A DNA stretch of 64,000 bases from Chryseobacterium sp. FP211-J200 (GTDB lineage Bacteria; Bacteroidota; Bacteroidia; Flavobacteriales; Weeksellaceae): positions 1 through 64,000 of the forward strand of contig NZ_LSHB01000002.1 of the NCBI RefSeq assembly GCF_001643375.1. Direction: 5' to 3'. Shown here piece after piece: positions 1 through 8,263 of the stretch; the stretch's first letter is position 1; each line of letters starts with the position of its first letter. The notes beneath the pieces are model-generated. The model was not told the origin of the DNA and made no database searches. It saw only the letters and a list, made by a program, of their open reading frames with translations. A program made the position numbers and the translations under genes.

Positions 1-92
1 AATCTTCCGACCATGACTACGAATTTCTTCAGCCTTTAATCTTTTTATTTATACTAAAAGCCAACTGCAAAAAGCAATAAGCCAAAAGCTAT

Positions 93-1124
93 TTATAACA
101 TTTTCAAATTGTTCACCTCCAATTCTGTAAGAATTCTCCAGTGTCCTCTTTTGATATTTTTCTTGGTAAGTCCGGCGAACATTACTCTGTCCAACGCTTC
201 CACTTCGTAACCCAGTTTTTGGAAAATTCTGCGGACTACTCTATTCCATCCGATGTGGATTTCGATGCCGACTTCATTTTTCGGTTTTCCTTCGATGAAA
301 GAAATACTGTCAACTTCTGCAACGCCTTCCTCCAAACGGATTCCTTCGCCGATCAATTTCATATCGTCATTCGTCAATTTTCTATCCAAAACTACGTGGT
401 AGATCTTTCTCATTGCGAAAGATGGGTGCGTAAGTTTCTTTGTGATGTGACCGTCGTTTGTCAAAAGAATAACACCAGTTGTTTGTCTGTCCAATCTTCC
501 AACAGGGAAAATTCTGTACGGCGATGCGTTTGCTGTCAGATCCATCACCGTCTTTCTCGCTTTTTCGTCTTTGGTAGTTGAGATGTAACCTTTTGGCTTG
601 TTCAATAGAACATAAACTGGCTTTTCTGGTGTGATATTTTGGCTATCGAAAACAACTCTATCTGTTTTCTGAACCTGATACCCCATTTCTGTTACCACAG
701 CTCCATTGACCTCCACAAGACCTTGCGCGATCAATTCGTCCGCTTCTCTTCTACTGCAAATCCCAGAATTGGCAATATATTTATTAAGTCTGATGGTATC
801 TTTGTGAACTTCCTTACTGATCTTCTCCAACCTTCTTCTTTGGATGAAAGATTTGGTTTTATCTTCAGCCGTTTCTGGTCGGATGTATGGTTTTTTATTT
901 GAAGGCTTTTTGCTGAATGGTTTTTTATCGCCATTTTCGTATTTGTCTCTACTGTCAAAATTACGGTCGCCACCTCTTGTCGTCTTAGGTTTACGCGCAC
1001 CTCCTGCAGAAGGCCTGCTTTTGGACGTTCTTTCGCCAGAGCTACGGGAGTTTCCAGAAGGTCTGCTACTACCTGCACTTCTAGGTTTTTTGTCTCTTTC
1101 TGGTCTTTTTCCGTCTTCGCTCAT
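93..1124 (-). CDS. Pseudouridine synthase, RluB/RsuA family
   Basis: Predicted to isomerise a uridine in rRNA to pseudouridine. About the first 100 residues are a basic, low-complexity K/R/S/G-rich extension that looks disordered. An S4 RNA-binding domain follows (around 110-155, IRLNKYIANSGICSRREAD), then the RsuA-type catalytic domain with the signature GRLDRQTTG, whose Asp (about residue 212) is the expected catalytic residue. The open frame could begin six codons earlier at a TTG, but an ATG at 1124 (MSEDGKRP) sits downstream of a TAnnTTTG box at 1140-1147 that overlaps the TTG, so the ATG is preferred; 343 residues. The long basic tail is common in Bacteroidota members of this family. 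The rRNA target (RluB versus RsuA or RluE type) cannot be decided from sequence alone. Confidence 0.9.
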   Translation of the reverse strand: MSEDGKRPERDKKPRSAGSSRPSGNSRSSGERTSKSRPSAGGARKPKTTRGGDRNFDSRDKYENGDKKPFSKKPSNKKPYIRPETAEDKTKSFIQRRRLEKISKEVHKDTIRLNKYIANSGICSRREADELIAQGLVEVNGAVVTEMGYQVQKTDRVVFDSQNITPEKPVYVLLNKPKGYISTTKDEKARKTVMDLTANASPYRIFPVGRLDRQTTGVILLTNDGHITKKLTHPSFAMRKIYHVVLDRKLTNDDMKLIGEGIRLEEGVAEVDSISFIEGKPKNEVGIEIHIGWNRVVRRIFQKLGYEVEALDRVMFAGLTKKNIKRGHWRILTELEVNNLKML

Positions 1125-1139
1125 TTCTAAAAATTTTTG

Positions 1140-1147
1140 CAAAGATA
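1140..1147 (-). promoter_or_regulatory. TAnnTTTG -7 box for the pseudouridine synthase
   Basis: The minus strand reads TATCTTTG, a full match to the Bacteroidota -7 consensus, 15 nt upstream of the ATG at 1124. It lies across the alternative TTG start, which argues against that start. Confidence 0.5.
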
Positions 1148-1227
1148 GTGAATTAGTTAAGAGTTACGAATTCTGAGTTTAAGAATTCCGAAAATTGAGA
1201 ATAATGTAATTATAATTTTAAAATTAA

Positions 1228-1674
1228 TCAAAACCTTTTGTAGAATATATAATCAGTGTTCAAAGGTTCTAATCCAGCTTCTTTCATCAGCAATGCAATT
1301 TGTCCGCGATGATAAGTTGAATGATTGATAAAATGAAAGAAAATTTCCTGAACCGAATTTTCAAATCGATTCCCTTTGGAATTTTTATAATTGATTATTT
1401 CTGTAATGTCTCTTTCAGCAAGGATTTTGGAACTATTGATGAAATTTTCAGAATTGATTTCTATTAAAGAATTGTCAGCATTGATTTGCCATACTTCAAA
1501 TTGATTTTGATTAAGGATTCTAGCATTCCAGATTTGATGGGCATTAAGAATATGATTGAGAAGGCTTTTACTTTTTTCGCCCCAAACCAATTTATTTTCA
1601 AGATAATTCTGAATCAATGATTGATTGAAATGTTGGTTGTATTTTAATAGGTCTTTAAAATGTTCTATCATCAT
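1228..1674 (-). CDS. DinB-family protein
   Basis: A 148-residue four-helix DinB/YfiT-like protein. The histidines expected to bind a divalent metal are visible in ILNAHQIWNARI and in HFINHSTYHRGQ; the HRGQ signature near the C-terminus is typical of the family. Many members are thiol-dependent transferases or hydrolases, but the substrate here is unknown. The start overlaps the stop of the upstream mutA-like gene in an ATGA arrangement (4 nt), so the two are probably translationally coupled and co-transcribed. No functional link to methylmalonyl-CoA metabolism is obvious. Confidence 0.8.
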   Translation of the reverse strand: MMIEHFKDLLKYNQHFNQSLIQNYLENKLVWGEKSKSLLNHILNAHQIWNARILNQNQFEVWQINADNSLIEINSENFINSSKILAERDITEIINYKNSKGNRFENSVQEIFFHFINHSTYHRGQIALLMKEAGLEPLNTDYIFYKRF

Positions 1675-2825
1675 TCAAACATTTCAGCCAAACGGACTTG
1701 TTTAATTTCAGCAGAATCATAAAGTTCAGAAACCGATTTTTTAACCTCCAATTTCGGATAAAGATTGACACCGATGATTTTGATTTTCCCCTCTTCTACC
1801 CAACTTTGCTCTTTCGTGGCTTGTTCGAAAATGATTTTTTGGATTTCTCCTGATTTCAATTGTTCTAGATAACCGCCTTTTTCCTCGATGTCAAGAAATA
1901 GTTTCCAGGATTTTTCAGCGAATTGTTGCGTGATATCTTCCACAAAATAACTTCCGGAAGTCGCGTCTTCAAAAACATTGATGATGCTTTCATAAGCCAA
2001 AACGATTTGTTGTTTGAAGGAAATCTCTTTGGATAGTTCTGTTGGATTTTCGATTTTATAATTGTTGCAAAAAACCGCGTCAGCTCCACCGATCATTGCA
2101 GAAGCCAATTCCAAAGTAGAGCGGATCAGATTGTTGTCTTGGTCGTTTTTCGATTTATTTCTTAACGAAGTTTCAACGAAAATATACGGAATTATATCTT
2201 TCTCAAACTCTTTAGAAAGCTGGTTGAACAAATATTTAAAAGCTCGAATTTTTGCAATTTCAAAGAAGTACTGACTTCCAACTGCAAACTTGAAAATCAA
2301 TTTATCTAAAATTTCAGGGCTAAATTTCTCAACCAATTCTTTCGATTTCGCCAAAGCAAAACTTAACTGTTGAATGATGGAAGCGCCGGAGTTTTGATGT
2401 AAACTAACATCAATACAAATATTTTTTTCAAATGATTTTGACAATAATTCACCAGCAAGATGTTCATTGATTTCAGCTTTCTGGTCATCAGAAAAAATAT
2501 CGATCAAAGAAAAATACCGGTTGGATTCTTCTGTCAAGATATGTTCTAAAAGCTTGGCATTGTTAATGAAAATCGATTTCTCATCCAGGTTTTGGACATT
2601 TTCATTGAGGAGAAAAGCAAAAGCCTGATCTTCCAAACCTTCCTGATATTCTGCTACAAGATGTGTACTTTCTTCTACTTTCGGAAGGAGTTTGTATTCA
2701 GAATTGTTTTGGTAATAAGGTTTTACATCAATATTTTCCAAATTCTCTTTTTGAAGAATTGCGTAGATGTCATCCGTTTTGAGTTGCTTTTTTACGAGCT
2801 GTTCCCAATTTTCCAATGTACTCAT
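1671..2825 (-). CDS. mutA: Methylmalonyl-CoA mutase small (beta) subunit
   Basis: Predicted small subunit of adenosylcobalamin-dependent methylmalonyl-CoA mutase, which interconverts succinyl-CoA and methylmalonyl-CoA. The protein starts MSTLENWEQLVKKQLKTDD, a typical mutase N-terminus, and has the TIM-barrel segments NNYKIENPTELSKEISFKQQ and GSYFVEDITQQFAEKSW expected of the family. At 384 residues it is much shorter than classical small subunits of about 600; the cobalamin-binding C-terminal part is missing, as is usual for flavobacterial small subunits. The large catalytic subunit is not in this window. The gene lies directly downstream of an FtsB/DivIC-like gene (15 nt gap) and overlaps the DinB gene. 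Confidence 0.88.
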   Translation of the reverse strand: MSTLENWEQLVKKQLKTDDIYAILQKENLENIDVKPYYQNNSEYKLLPKVEESTHLVAEYQEGLEDQAFAFLLNENVQNLDEKSIFINNAKLLEHILTEESNRYFSLIDIFSDDQKAEINEHLAGELLSKSFEKNICIDVSLHQNSGASIIQQLSFALAKSKELVEKFSPEILDKLIFKFAVGSQYFFEIAKIRAFKYLFNQLSKEFEKDIIPYIFVETSLRNKSKNDQDNNLIRSTLELASAMIGGADAVFCNNYKIENPTELSKEISFKQQIVLAYESIINVFEDATSGSYFVEDITQQFAEKSWKLFLDIEEKGGYLEQLKSGEIQKIIFEQATKEQSWVEEGKIKIIGVNLYPKLEVKKSVSELYDSAEIKQVRLAEMFE

Positions 2826-2840
2826 TCTGAAAGTTTTTTT

Positions 2841-3191
2841 TTACTTCTTAGCGATCTTTGAACTGTCCACTACCAAGATGAAAATCTCTTCATTTGGTTT
2901 TTTCATAAAGTAGTTTTCGCGGGCATACTTCTCTTTTTCTTCTTTGTTGTTCATCAGTTTACGGTAGAATTTGTCATTCTTTTCGTATTCGGTTCTGTAG
3001 AAATCGAGTTGTTTTTCGTAGCGTTTTATTTCGCCATTCAGCTCGTTGATCACCAGAAATGATGTACTGTCGAAGAATATCATCCAGACCAAAAACCCGA
3101 TAAGCGTCAACAGATATTTGTTGAACACATAAGTTTGAAAAAACTTCAGTGTTGGCGATTTTTTCTTGATTTCTTTTATCAGTTCTTTCAT
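2841..3191 (-). CDS. Septum formation initiator (FtsB/DivIC-like) protein
   Basis: A 116-residue bitopic membrane protein. One transmembrane helix is predicted at about residues 28-46 (LLTLIGFLVWMIFFDS), followed by a charged coiled-coil (ELNGEIKRYEKQLDFYRTEY) and a short periplasmic segment (MNNKEEKEKYARENYFMKKP) ending in EEIFILV. This is the layout of FtsB/DivIC, which bridges FtsL and FtsQ in the divisome. It is followed 15 nt later by mutA, which suggests a shared transcript. The assignment rests on architecture and the KYARENYFMKKPNEEIF motif typical of DivIC proteins. Confidence 0.85.
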   Translation of the reverse strand: MKELIKEIKKKSPTLKFFQTYVFNKYLLTLIGFLVWMIFFDSTSFLVINELNGEIKRYEKQLDFYRTEYEKNDKFYRKLMNNKEEKEKYARENYFMKKPNEEIFILVVDSSKIAKK

Positions 3192-3218
3192 GGTAAAATC
3201 ATTATACTTTGTTACAAA

Positions 3219-3310
3219 TCTGCAGCCCGGCTTGAGTGGAAATCCTTTTTTGCGGCTGGAAAAGCTTTGGCAAAAAGATTGGGAACGGAAGACGGAAATA
3301 GCTGCCCTAA
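3219..3310. repeat. Dispersed intergenic hairpin repeat, copy A
   Basis: Lies between the FtsB-like gene and udk. It opens with TGCAGCCCGGCTTGAGTGG and closes, read on the minus strand, with TTAGGGCAGCTATTTCCGTC. Its two ends match those of 20538-20661 and its parts recur at 32886-33010 and 35129-35275. GC content is well above the neighbouring spacer DNA. No ORF is credible inside. Confidence 0.7.
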
Positions 3311-3324
3311 AAATTACTATTCTA

Positions 3325-3942
3325 TTAATGAACTTTTTTAAGCGAGTTATTGATGACAGTCGTCAGAAAATCGATCGCAACTGAGTTTTGTCTCATATTT
3401 GGAACAATCAGGTCGGCTTCGTTTTTTGAAGGCTCGATGAATTCCTGATGCATCGGTTTCAAAGTTGTCTGGTAACGGTGAAGAACTTCTTGAAGATCTC
3501 TTCCTCTTTCCTGCGTATCTCTACGGATCCTTCTAATTAATCTTTCGTCTGAATCTGCGTGGACAAAGACTTTAAGATTAAATTCTTTCAGCAATTCCTT
3601 ATTGGTCAAAACCAAGATCCCTTCAACGATCAAAACGTTTTTCGGTTCCACGGTTACATGATCTCCAGTTCTCGAGTGTGTTACAAAAGAATAGATCGGC
3701 TGCTCTATACTTTGTTGGTTTTTCAAATCTTTTACGTGCTGAAGCATCAATTCAAAATCGATGGATTTCGGATGGTCGTAATTGAGAACTTCTCTTTCGG
3801 ACAAAGTAAGATTTGGATTGTCGTGATAATAATTATCTTGAGAAAGCACATTAACACCTTCTATATTAAGTTGTTGCAATATTTTGTTTACAACAGTAGT
3901 TTTTCCGGAACCTGTTCCACCGGCAATTCCAATCACGAGCAT
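3325..3942 (-). CDS. udk: Uridine kinase
   Basis: Phosphorylates uridine and cytidine in the pyrimidine salvage pathway, in the cytoplasm. The P-loop GIAGGTGSGKTT lies at residues 5-16, the substrate segment SQDNYYHD follows, then DHPKSIDFELM and the lid-region Arg cluster RLIRRIRRDTQERGR. Length, 205 residues, is normal. A TAnnTTTG box lies at 3957-3964, 15 nt before the ATG, so the gene probably has its own promoter, and repeat copy A separates it from the FtsB-like gene downstream. Confidence 0.95.
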   Translation of the reverse strand: MLVIGIAGGTGSGKTTVVNKILQQLNIEGVNVLSQDNYYHDNPNLTLSEREVLNYDHPKSIDFELMLQHVKDLKNQQSIEQPIYSFVTHSRTGDHVTVEPKNVLIVEGILVLTNKELLKEFNLKVFVHADSDERLIRRIRRDTQERGRDLQEVLHRYQTTLKPMHQEFIEPSKNEADLIVPNMRQNSVAIDFLTTVINNSLKKVH

Positions 3943-3956
3943 TTTTACAATTTTTA

Positions 3957-3964
3957 CAAAAATA
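3957..3964 (-). promoter_or_regulatory. TAnnTTTG -7 box for udk
   Basis: The minus strand reads TATTTTTG, 15 nt upstream of the udk ATG at 3942. Confidence 0.45.
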
Positions 3965-4022
3965 ATATAATTTTTATTTACACTCGTTTTTAATCTTTAA
4001 AATTTGAAATTTAGAATCAAAA

Positions 4023-4045
4023 AAAGCTAGTTAAAAACTAGCTTT
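4023..4045 (-). terminator. Rho-independent terminator after the Asn/Gln-rich lipoprotein gene
   Basis: Perfect 9-bp stem AAAGCTAGT / ACTAGCTTT with a 5-nt loop starting just past the stop codon of the 4050-4631 gene; on the minus strand it runs straight into a T-run. Confidence 0.85.
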
Positions 4046-4049
4046 CTGA

Positions 4050-4631
4050 TTATCTTCTTCCACTGGATCTTTGGGAATTGTTTTCCTGTGGAACTTTAGG
4101 TAGAACCCGTGTATTATTTTGCGGTATTGTTCTACTATTGTTTTTAGGCTGTACACGGTTGTTGTTTCGAGATTGGTTTCGCATTCCACTATTTACATTC
4201 GGCTGTACTCTATTATTTTGAGATTGATTTCTAATGCCGCTATTGCCATTGGGCTGGACTCTGATATTATTTTGATTTCTACCAATATTATTTTGGCCTC
4301 GAGTGGTCGTTTCAGATCTAGACCTCGTTCCACTGGAAATACTATTTTGTAAAGAGCTTCTCTTTGGAGAAATAATGATATTTCCACGGTTTCTATTACT
4401 CGAACTGTAAACAGCTCCATTTCTGTAATAATTGTTGTTGTAGTCAAGATAAACAGCGTTTGGCGCATACCAATAGCCGTCCGGTGACTGGTAATAACCA
4501 TCTCTGTAACCATCAGAATAGCCCTGAGAATATGGGTCATTGTTGTATGCGTAAGGATTTGAAGTCGTCATACAGGAAACCATTGTAAAAGCAATGATAG
4601 TTGGCAATATTATTTTAAATAGATTTTTCAT
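4050..4631 (-). CDS. Asn/Gln-rich repeat lipoprotein, function unknown
   Basis: No family recognised. The N-terminus is a lipoprotein signal with lipobox MVSC at about residues 17-20. Residues 25-75 are Tyr/Asn/Gly-rich (YSQGYSDGYRDGYY). The C-terminal half consists of imperfect units of about 17-18 residues built around NNRVQPNxNSGxRNQS, low in complexity and strongly basic (Arg) with many Asn/Gln. A surface or envelope role is inference only. An inverted repeat at 4647-4668 precedes the gene and a strong terminator follows it, so it is probably monocistronic. Confidence 0.75.
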   Translation of the reverse strand: MKNLFKIILPTIIAFTMVSCMTTSNPYAYNNDPYSQGYSDGYRDGYYQSPDGYWYAPNAVYLDYNNNYYRNGAVYSSSNRNRGNIIISPKRSSLQNSISSGTRSRSETTTRGQNNIGRNQNNIRVQPNGNSGIRNQSQNNRVQPNVNSGMRNQSRNNNRVQPKNNSRTIPQNNTRVLPKVPQENNSQRSSGRR

Positions 4632-4646
4632 TTTTGTAAGTTTTAA

Positions 4647-4668
4647 TTACTATTCACATTAATAGTAA
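4647..4668. promoter_or_regulatory. 8-bp inverted repeat upstream of the 4050-4631 gene
   Basis: TTACTATT and AATAGTAA are separated by 6 nt, ending 15 nt before the start codon. It could be an operator or an RNA hairpin in the 5' leader; no T-run follows in the direction of transcription. Confidence 0.35.
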
Positions 4669-4742
4669 CGGTATAATTACAAAGAATCTGCCAAGTCGGT
4701 TTTTGGTAGATCTTCCTCGAAAATATGGTTGATTGATGAAAA

Positions 4743-5366
4743 CTATTCCTCGGGCGAAATCCCAAGAATATAATAGAAAACAGCCAGATCTCTGGCAAGA
4801 AATTCGCGCGTGTGATTTCTGTAGAAACTTTCGTTTTTGGTGACGTCTTGCGCATCAAATCCCAAGGCGTTCATTCCATTATTTCGGGCAAAAAACAGAG
4901 CTCGGAGATTGTGAAAACCTTGCGAAACAATGATGACATTTTTTTGATTGTAAGTATTTTTGCAATTCAAAATACTCTTGTGGGTGTTGAAACCTTTCGG
5001 ATCTTTGATGATGATATTTTCTGGTACACCTTCGTTATAGACCAAGAACTTCTTCATTGCTTCGGTTTCGTCGTAATTTTTACTTTTCTCTCCGCTCACG
5101 ATGATCTTTTTGATTTTTCCATGATGATAAAGCGTTCCAACCGCGTCCATCCTAGCTGTGAAATAAGGATTGGCGACGCCTGAACGCATCTTTGGAGATG
5201 TTCCCAATACCAAGGCACAATCTCTTGGTGGCACTTTGCTGATCTTTGTGTAAGTTCTACCACTGGTAAGCGCATACACCCAGAAATTTGCCAAAATCAT
5301 CAGCAAAAATCCGAATTCCAAAAGCACGAACGCTATTTTGAAAAAGTTTGTAAACGCCTTGAACAT
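4743..5366 (-). CDS. SanA/YdcF-like (DUF218) membrane protein
   Basis: A 207-residue protein with one N-terminal transmembrane helix (about 10-32, FVLLEFGFLLMILANFWVYA) and a DUF218 domain outside the membrane. Family motifs visible are ALVLGTSPKMRSG, MDAVGTLYHHGKIKKIIVSG and a conserved VSQGFHNLRALFFAR segment. This matches SanA of enteric bacteria, linked to envelope barrier function (vancomycin exclusion), rather than the shorter cytosolic YdcF. The gene ends 111 nt before the Asn/Gln-rich lipoprotein gene and starts 1 nt after the stop of the reductase gene, so it is probably in an operon with the latter. Confidence 0.85.
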   Translation of the reverse strand: MFKAFTNFFKIAFVLLEFGFLLMILANFWVYALTSGRTYTKISKVPPRDCALVLGTSPKMRSGVANPYFTARMDAVGTLYHHGKIKKIIVSGEKSKNYDETEAMKKFLVYNEGVPENIIIKDPKGFNTHKSILNCKNTYNQKNVIIVSQGFHNLRALFFARNNGMNALGFDAQDVTKNESFYRNHTREFLARDLAVFYYILGISPEE

Positions 5367-5367
5367 A

Positions 5368-6495
5368 TTAAATCATATCAAAATCTAAATAAATCTCCTT
5401 GCTCATCGCAATGGCTGTACAAGGTAAGATTTTTCCCTGATGTTTTTCGCTGTCTGTCAAATATTCGTCTTCCGTCATATCCACTTCTCCACTTTTTAGG
5501 TAGCAAAGACAACTTCCACAAATTCCGGATTTGCAGGAATAAGGCAGTTTGTAACCCAAATCCAATAACTGCTGAAGGATCTTCCTTTCGTTATTTTTAA
5601 GGATGATTCCGTCTTTTTCGATGTGATTGAATTTGATTTTAATTTCAACATTTTCAATGAGAGGAAATTCTTTTTCGGTTGGATAGATGTCTTCATTGTA
5701 AGCTTCGAACAACTCAAAATGAATATTTTTTTTCGGAATTCCGTGGTTGTAGCACGCATTTGCGACAGATTTTATCATTGCGCCGGGACCACAGATCAAA
5801 ACTTTGTCTGTACTGTCCCAGATTGTAGATTCCTCGTCATCCTCGTCCAGATGAAGGATTTGATTAATGATAAGCGAGACTTTCTTCTCATCAATTCTAC
5901 CTTGAAATAACTTGTCTTTCACAGGTTCTTGTGAAATGAAATAGAAACTTTCCAATCTTCCGGCAGATTCTATTTGAAGCTTTTCCAGTTCATCCTTCAG
6001 AATAATATCTTCGTAACTTTTGTTGCCGTAAAAGAGAAAAATTCGGGAGCTTTTCTCCTCAATCAAAATATTTTTGATGTGACTTAGGATTGGCGTGATT
6101 CCAATTCCTGAGGCAAAAGCAATGATTGTGCGTTTTTCATTCGGTCTTGAAGGCAAGAAAAATCTTCCCAAAGGTTCGCTCACAGAGATTTCGTCGCCAA
6201 CTTTATAATGATCGAAAAGAAATTGTGTAGAACTATTTTCGCCATTGATTTTGATAGCCAAGGCCAATTTTTCTTCAGAAGGTGCTGATGTAAAGGAATA
6301 ATCGTTCTGAATTTCCTTTTCATAAAAGTGATATTTCAGTGTCACATATTGCCCTGCACGAAATTGAAATAGGGATTTCAACGCCTCGGGAATCTCTAAT
6401 TCCAAAGCAAAAGCTTGTTTGGTCAGTTGTTGTTTTTTAGCTATTTTTAGCCTGTGAAACTGAGGTTGGTTGGCTACTGTTAATTGATTCTCCAT
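5368..6495 (-). CDS. FAD / 2Fe-2S ferredoxin-NAD(P) reductase (PaaE/Hmp-type)
   Basis: An electron-transfer flavoprotein of about 375 residues. The N-terminal FAD barrel contains FRAGQYVTLKYHF and DYSFTSAPSE; the NAD(P)-binding domain contains FASGIGITPILSHIKNI and a late LICGPGAMIKSV; the C-terminal plant-type 2Fe-2S domain has SCKSGICGSCLC and a final PCTAIA cysteine. This order (FAD-NAD-2Fe2S) is that of PaaE and related oxygenase reductases. The frame can be extended two codons to a TTG at 6501, but the ATG at 6495 is preferred. The partner oxygenase is not nearby, so the acceptor is unknown. Confidence 0.88.
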   Translation of the reverse strand: MENQLTVANQPQFHRLKIAKKQQLTKQAFALELEIPEALKSLFQFRAGQYVTLKYHFYEKEIQNDYSFTSAPSEEKLALAIKINGENSSTQFLFDHYKVGDEISVSEPLGRFFLPSRPNEKRTIIAFASGIGITPILSHIKNILIEEKSSRIFLFYGNKSYEDIILKDELEKLQIESAGRLESFYFISQEPVKDKLFQGRIDEKKVSLIINQILHLDEDDEESTIWDSTDKVLICGPGAMIKSVANACYNHGIPKKNIHFELFEAYNEDIYPTEKEFPLIENVEIKIKFNHIEKDGIILKNNERKILQQLLDLGYKLPYSCKSGICGSCLCYLKSGEVDMTEDEYLTDSEKHQGKILPCTAIAMSKEIYLDFDMI

Positions 6496-6581
6496 TGTCA
6501 AGAATCAAATTTAATGAAAATTGACAGAAGAAAAAATCTAAATTCAAGACAAGCTCGTAAATTCATGTAAATTAAAATTCT

Positions 6582-7151
6582 ATGAAAAAGATAATATTAT
6601 ATTCACTTCTGTCGATCAGCTTCTTAGCTTGTAAAAATAATGATGAAAAAGTTGCGGAGAATCAAGTAAAAGAAGATTCTATAAAAATTGAACCTGCAAA
6701 ATCCGAAGCCGATGTTGCAGAATTGGTAGAATTTTCGCCTGAAAAAATGTCAGCTTACATTCAAAATAAAAACCCTGACACTTTATATGTGACCAATTTT
6801 TTCGCCACTTGGTGCGGTCCGTGTATGCACGAGATTCCGTTTTTCCACAAAAAGATGGAGGAGTTGCAAGGTCAACCTGTAAAATTCACATTTGTAAGTC
6901 TTGACAACAAAACCGATTGGCCAACCGAAGTAAGCGATTTTGCAGATGAATTTAATATCAGAAAAAATGTAACATTGCTGGACGGAAGTCTTTTGACAGC
7001 TGAGTTTTTCAAACAGAATTTCAAAACTTGGGACGGCAGCGCAATTCCTTTTACATTGATTAAAAAAGGCGATAAAGTGGATGAAACCTTGGGTTCTATG
7101 ACGGAAGAGGCTTTGAATCAGAAATTATCTCAGTTCTTATCTGCAAAATAA
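6582..7151 (+). CDS. TlpA-like thioredoxin-fold lipoprotein
   Basis: A periplasm-facing thiol-disulfide protein of 189 residues. The N-terminus is a lipoprotein signal with lipobox FLAC (about residues 14-17). The redox motif is WCGPC in FFATWCGPCMHEIP, followed by the TlpA-type strand VKFTFVSLDNK and the cis-Pro region around GSAIPFTLI. Such proteins keep periplasmic cysteines reduced or help cytochrome assembly; the target here is unknown. It is divergent from the reductase gene and precedes an ABC permease gene by 43 nt, possibly co-transcribed. Confidence 0.85.
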   Translation: MKKIILYSLLSISFLACKNNDEKVAENQVKEDSIKIEPAKSEADVAELVEFSPEKMSAYIQNKNPDTLYVTNFFATWCGPCMHEIPFFHKKMEELQGQPVKFTFVSLDNKTDWPTEVSDFADEFNIRKNVTLLDGSLLTAEFFKQNFKTWDGSAIPFTLIKKGDKVDETLGSMTEEALNQKLSQFLSAK

Positions 7152-7194
7152 AAAAGTAACAATCAATGATGAAAATAAAACTAAAAGATAAATC

Positions 7195-8163
7195 TTGAAA
7201 AACAAGTTCGGAATTCTCTGCTTTTCTATCATTGTCGGAATCATCATTTCGTTCCTTATCAATTTGAATGTTGGTTATGCAAAACTCAACTTCTCTGACT
7301 TTTTAAATTCTGAAAGAGAAAACTTTGAAATCGCAGGATTCAGAATCAATCGTGCTTTAGCGATGATTTTAGCTGGAATCGCCATTCCAACGAGTGGTTT
7401 TCTTTTACAGGAATATTTCAAAAATCCTTTGGCTGGTCCTGATGTTTTGGGAATCACGTCGGTTTCCAGTTTGTTTGTGGCCTTTTATATTTTCTTTTCG
7501 CAAGATATTTTGATTCCAGATTTTATTCAGAATAGTTTTATCACCTTATCTTCGATTTTGGGAAGTGTAGTTTTGATGATGATTTTGTTATTATTTTCGA
7601 ATCGGTTTCGGGATAGAAGTTTCATCATTATTTTCGGATTTTTGATTTCAGCTTTGGCTGGAGCAGTTGTTTCATTTCTTCAGTTTTATGTGGAAAGTCA
7701 AAGTCTGAAAAACTATATTTTATGGACTTTCGGCGCAAATAATCAAGCTAATTTTTCTCAAATTTCAATCTTAACCATTTTAATAATTATAGGTTTGTTT
7801 TTTACTTTCAAATCCATAAAACCTTTGATCGGAAATTCTTTGGGTTCAGCTTATGCACAGAGTTTTGGCATTAGTCAATCGAAACTGAAAATCAGTATTA
7901 TTGTTGCTTCATCTGTTCTATCGGCTTCTGTGACAGCTTTTTTAGGTCCAATTTTATTTATTGGCGTTGTGGTTCCACACTTTTGCAGAATGCTTTGGAA
8001 TCCCGCTCAACTTTGGCATCAATGGATTTTGAATATTATTCTGGGAATTTTTATCATGCAGATTTTCTCTATTATTTCAGAAATGAGTCAGTTTCCGATT
8101 AATATTATTACAACGTTTTTTGGCATTCCGGTCATTTTATTGATGCTGGTTAAAAAGAAATAG
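7195..8163 (+). CDS. FecCD-type ABC transporter permease
   Basis: An inner-membrane permease of the iron-siderophore/haem/cobalamin importer family, 322 residues with about nine hydrophobic helices. Family motifs visible are NRALAMILAGIAIPTSGFLLQ, the coupling region NPLAGPDVLGITS and GPILFIGVVVPHFCRML. No ATG is available at the start: the frame opens at a TTG (7195). Directly upstream an ATGATG at 7166 reads MMKIKLKDKS and then hits a stop that overlaps this TTG, so a one-base indel could have split a normal N-terminus. It pairs with the ATPase gene 100 nt downstream; no periplasmic binding-protein gene is adjacent. Confidence 0.85.
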   Translation: MKNKFGILCFSIIVGIIISFLINLNVGYAKLNFSDFLNSERENFEIAGFRINRALAMILAGIAIPTSGFLLQEYFKNPLAGPDVLGITSVSSLFVAFYIFFSQDILIPDFIQNSFITLSSILGSVVLMMILLLFSNRFRDRSFIIIFGFLISALAGAVVSFLQFYVESQSLKNYILWTFGANNQANFSQISILTILIIIGLFFTFKSIKPLIGNSLGSAYAQSFGISQSKLKISIIVASSVLSASVTAFLGPILFIGVVVPHFCRMLWNPAQLWHQWILNIILGIFIMQIFSIISEMSQFPINIITTFFGIPVILLMLVKKK

Positions 8164-8199
8164 TTTGTCAAATCTTATAAGAAATAATAAAACATAATT

Positions 8200-8256
8200 T
8201 TGTCATTCTGAAAGAATCTCAACAACTTAGATTCCTACTGAAGGACAATGGCAATT
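8200..8256. repeat. TGTCATTCTGAAAGAATCT-type dispersed repeat
   Basis: Imperfect inverted repeat between the permease and ATPase genes: left arm GTCATTCTGAAAGAATCT, right arm AGATTCCTACTGAAGGACAA. The pattern resembles intergenic repeats I recognise from other flavobacterial genomes. It sits inside a presumed transcription unit. Confidence 0.55.
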
Positions 8257-8263
8257 CATAAAA

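Noticed and set aside
1-50. Possible start of a minus-strand gene at the left edge (reading KAEEIRSHGRK)
   Set aside because: Too short, no start codon in that frame except inside; cannot be supported from the bases available.
4160-4340. Repetitive stretch that might be a CRISPR array
   Set aside because: The repeats encode the Asn/Gln-rich protein units; no conserved repeats with unique spacers.
4193-4540. 115-residue ORF overlapping the lipoprotein gene in another frame
   Set aside because: Frame shadow of the repetitive coding sequence.
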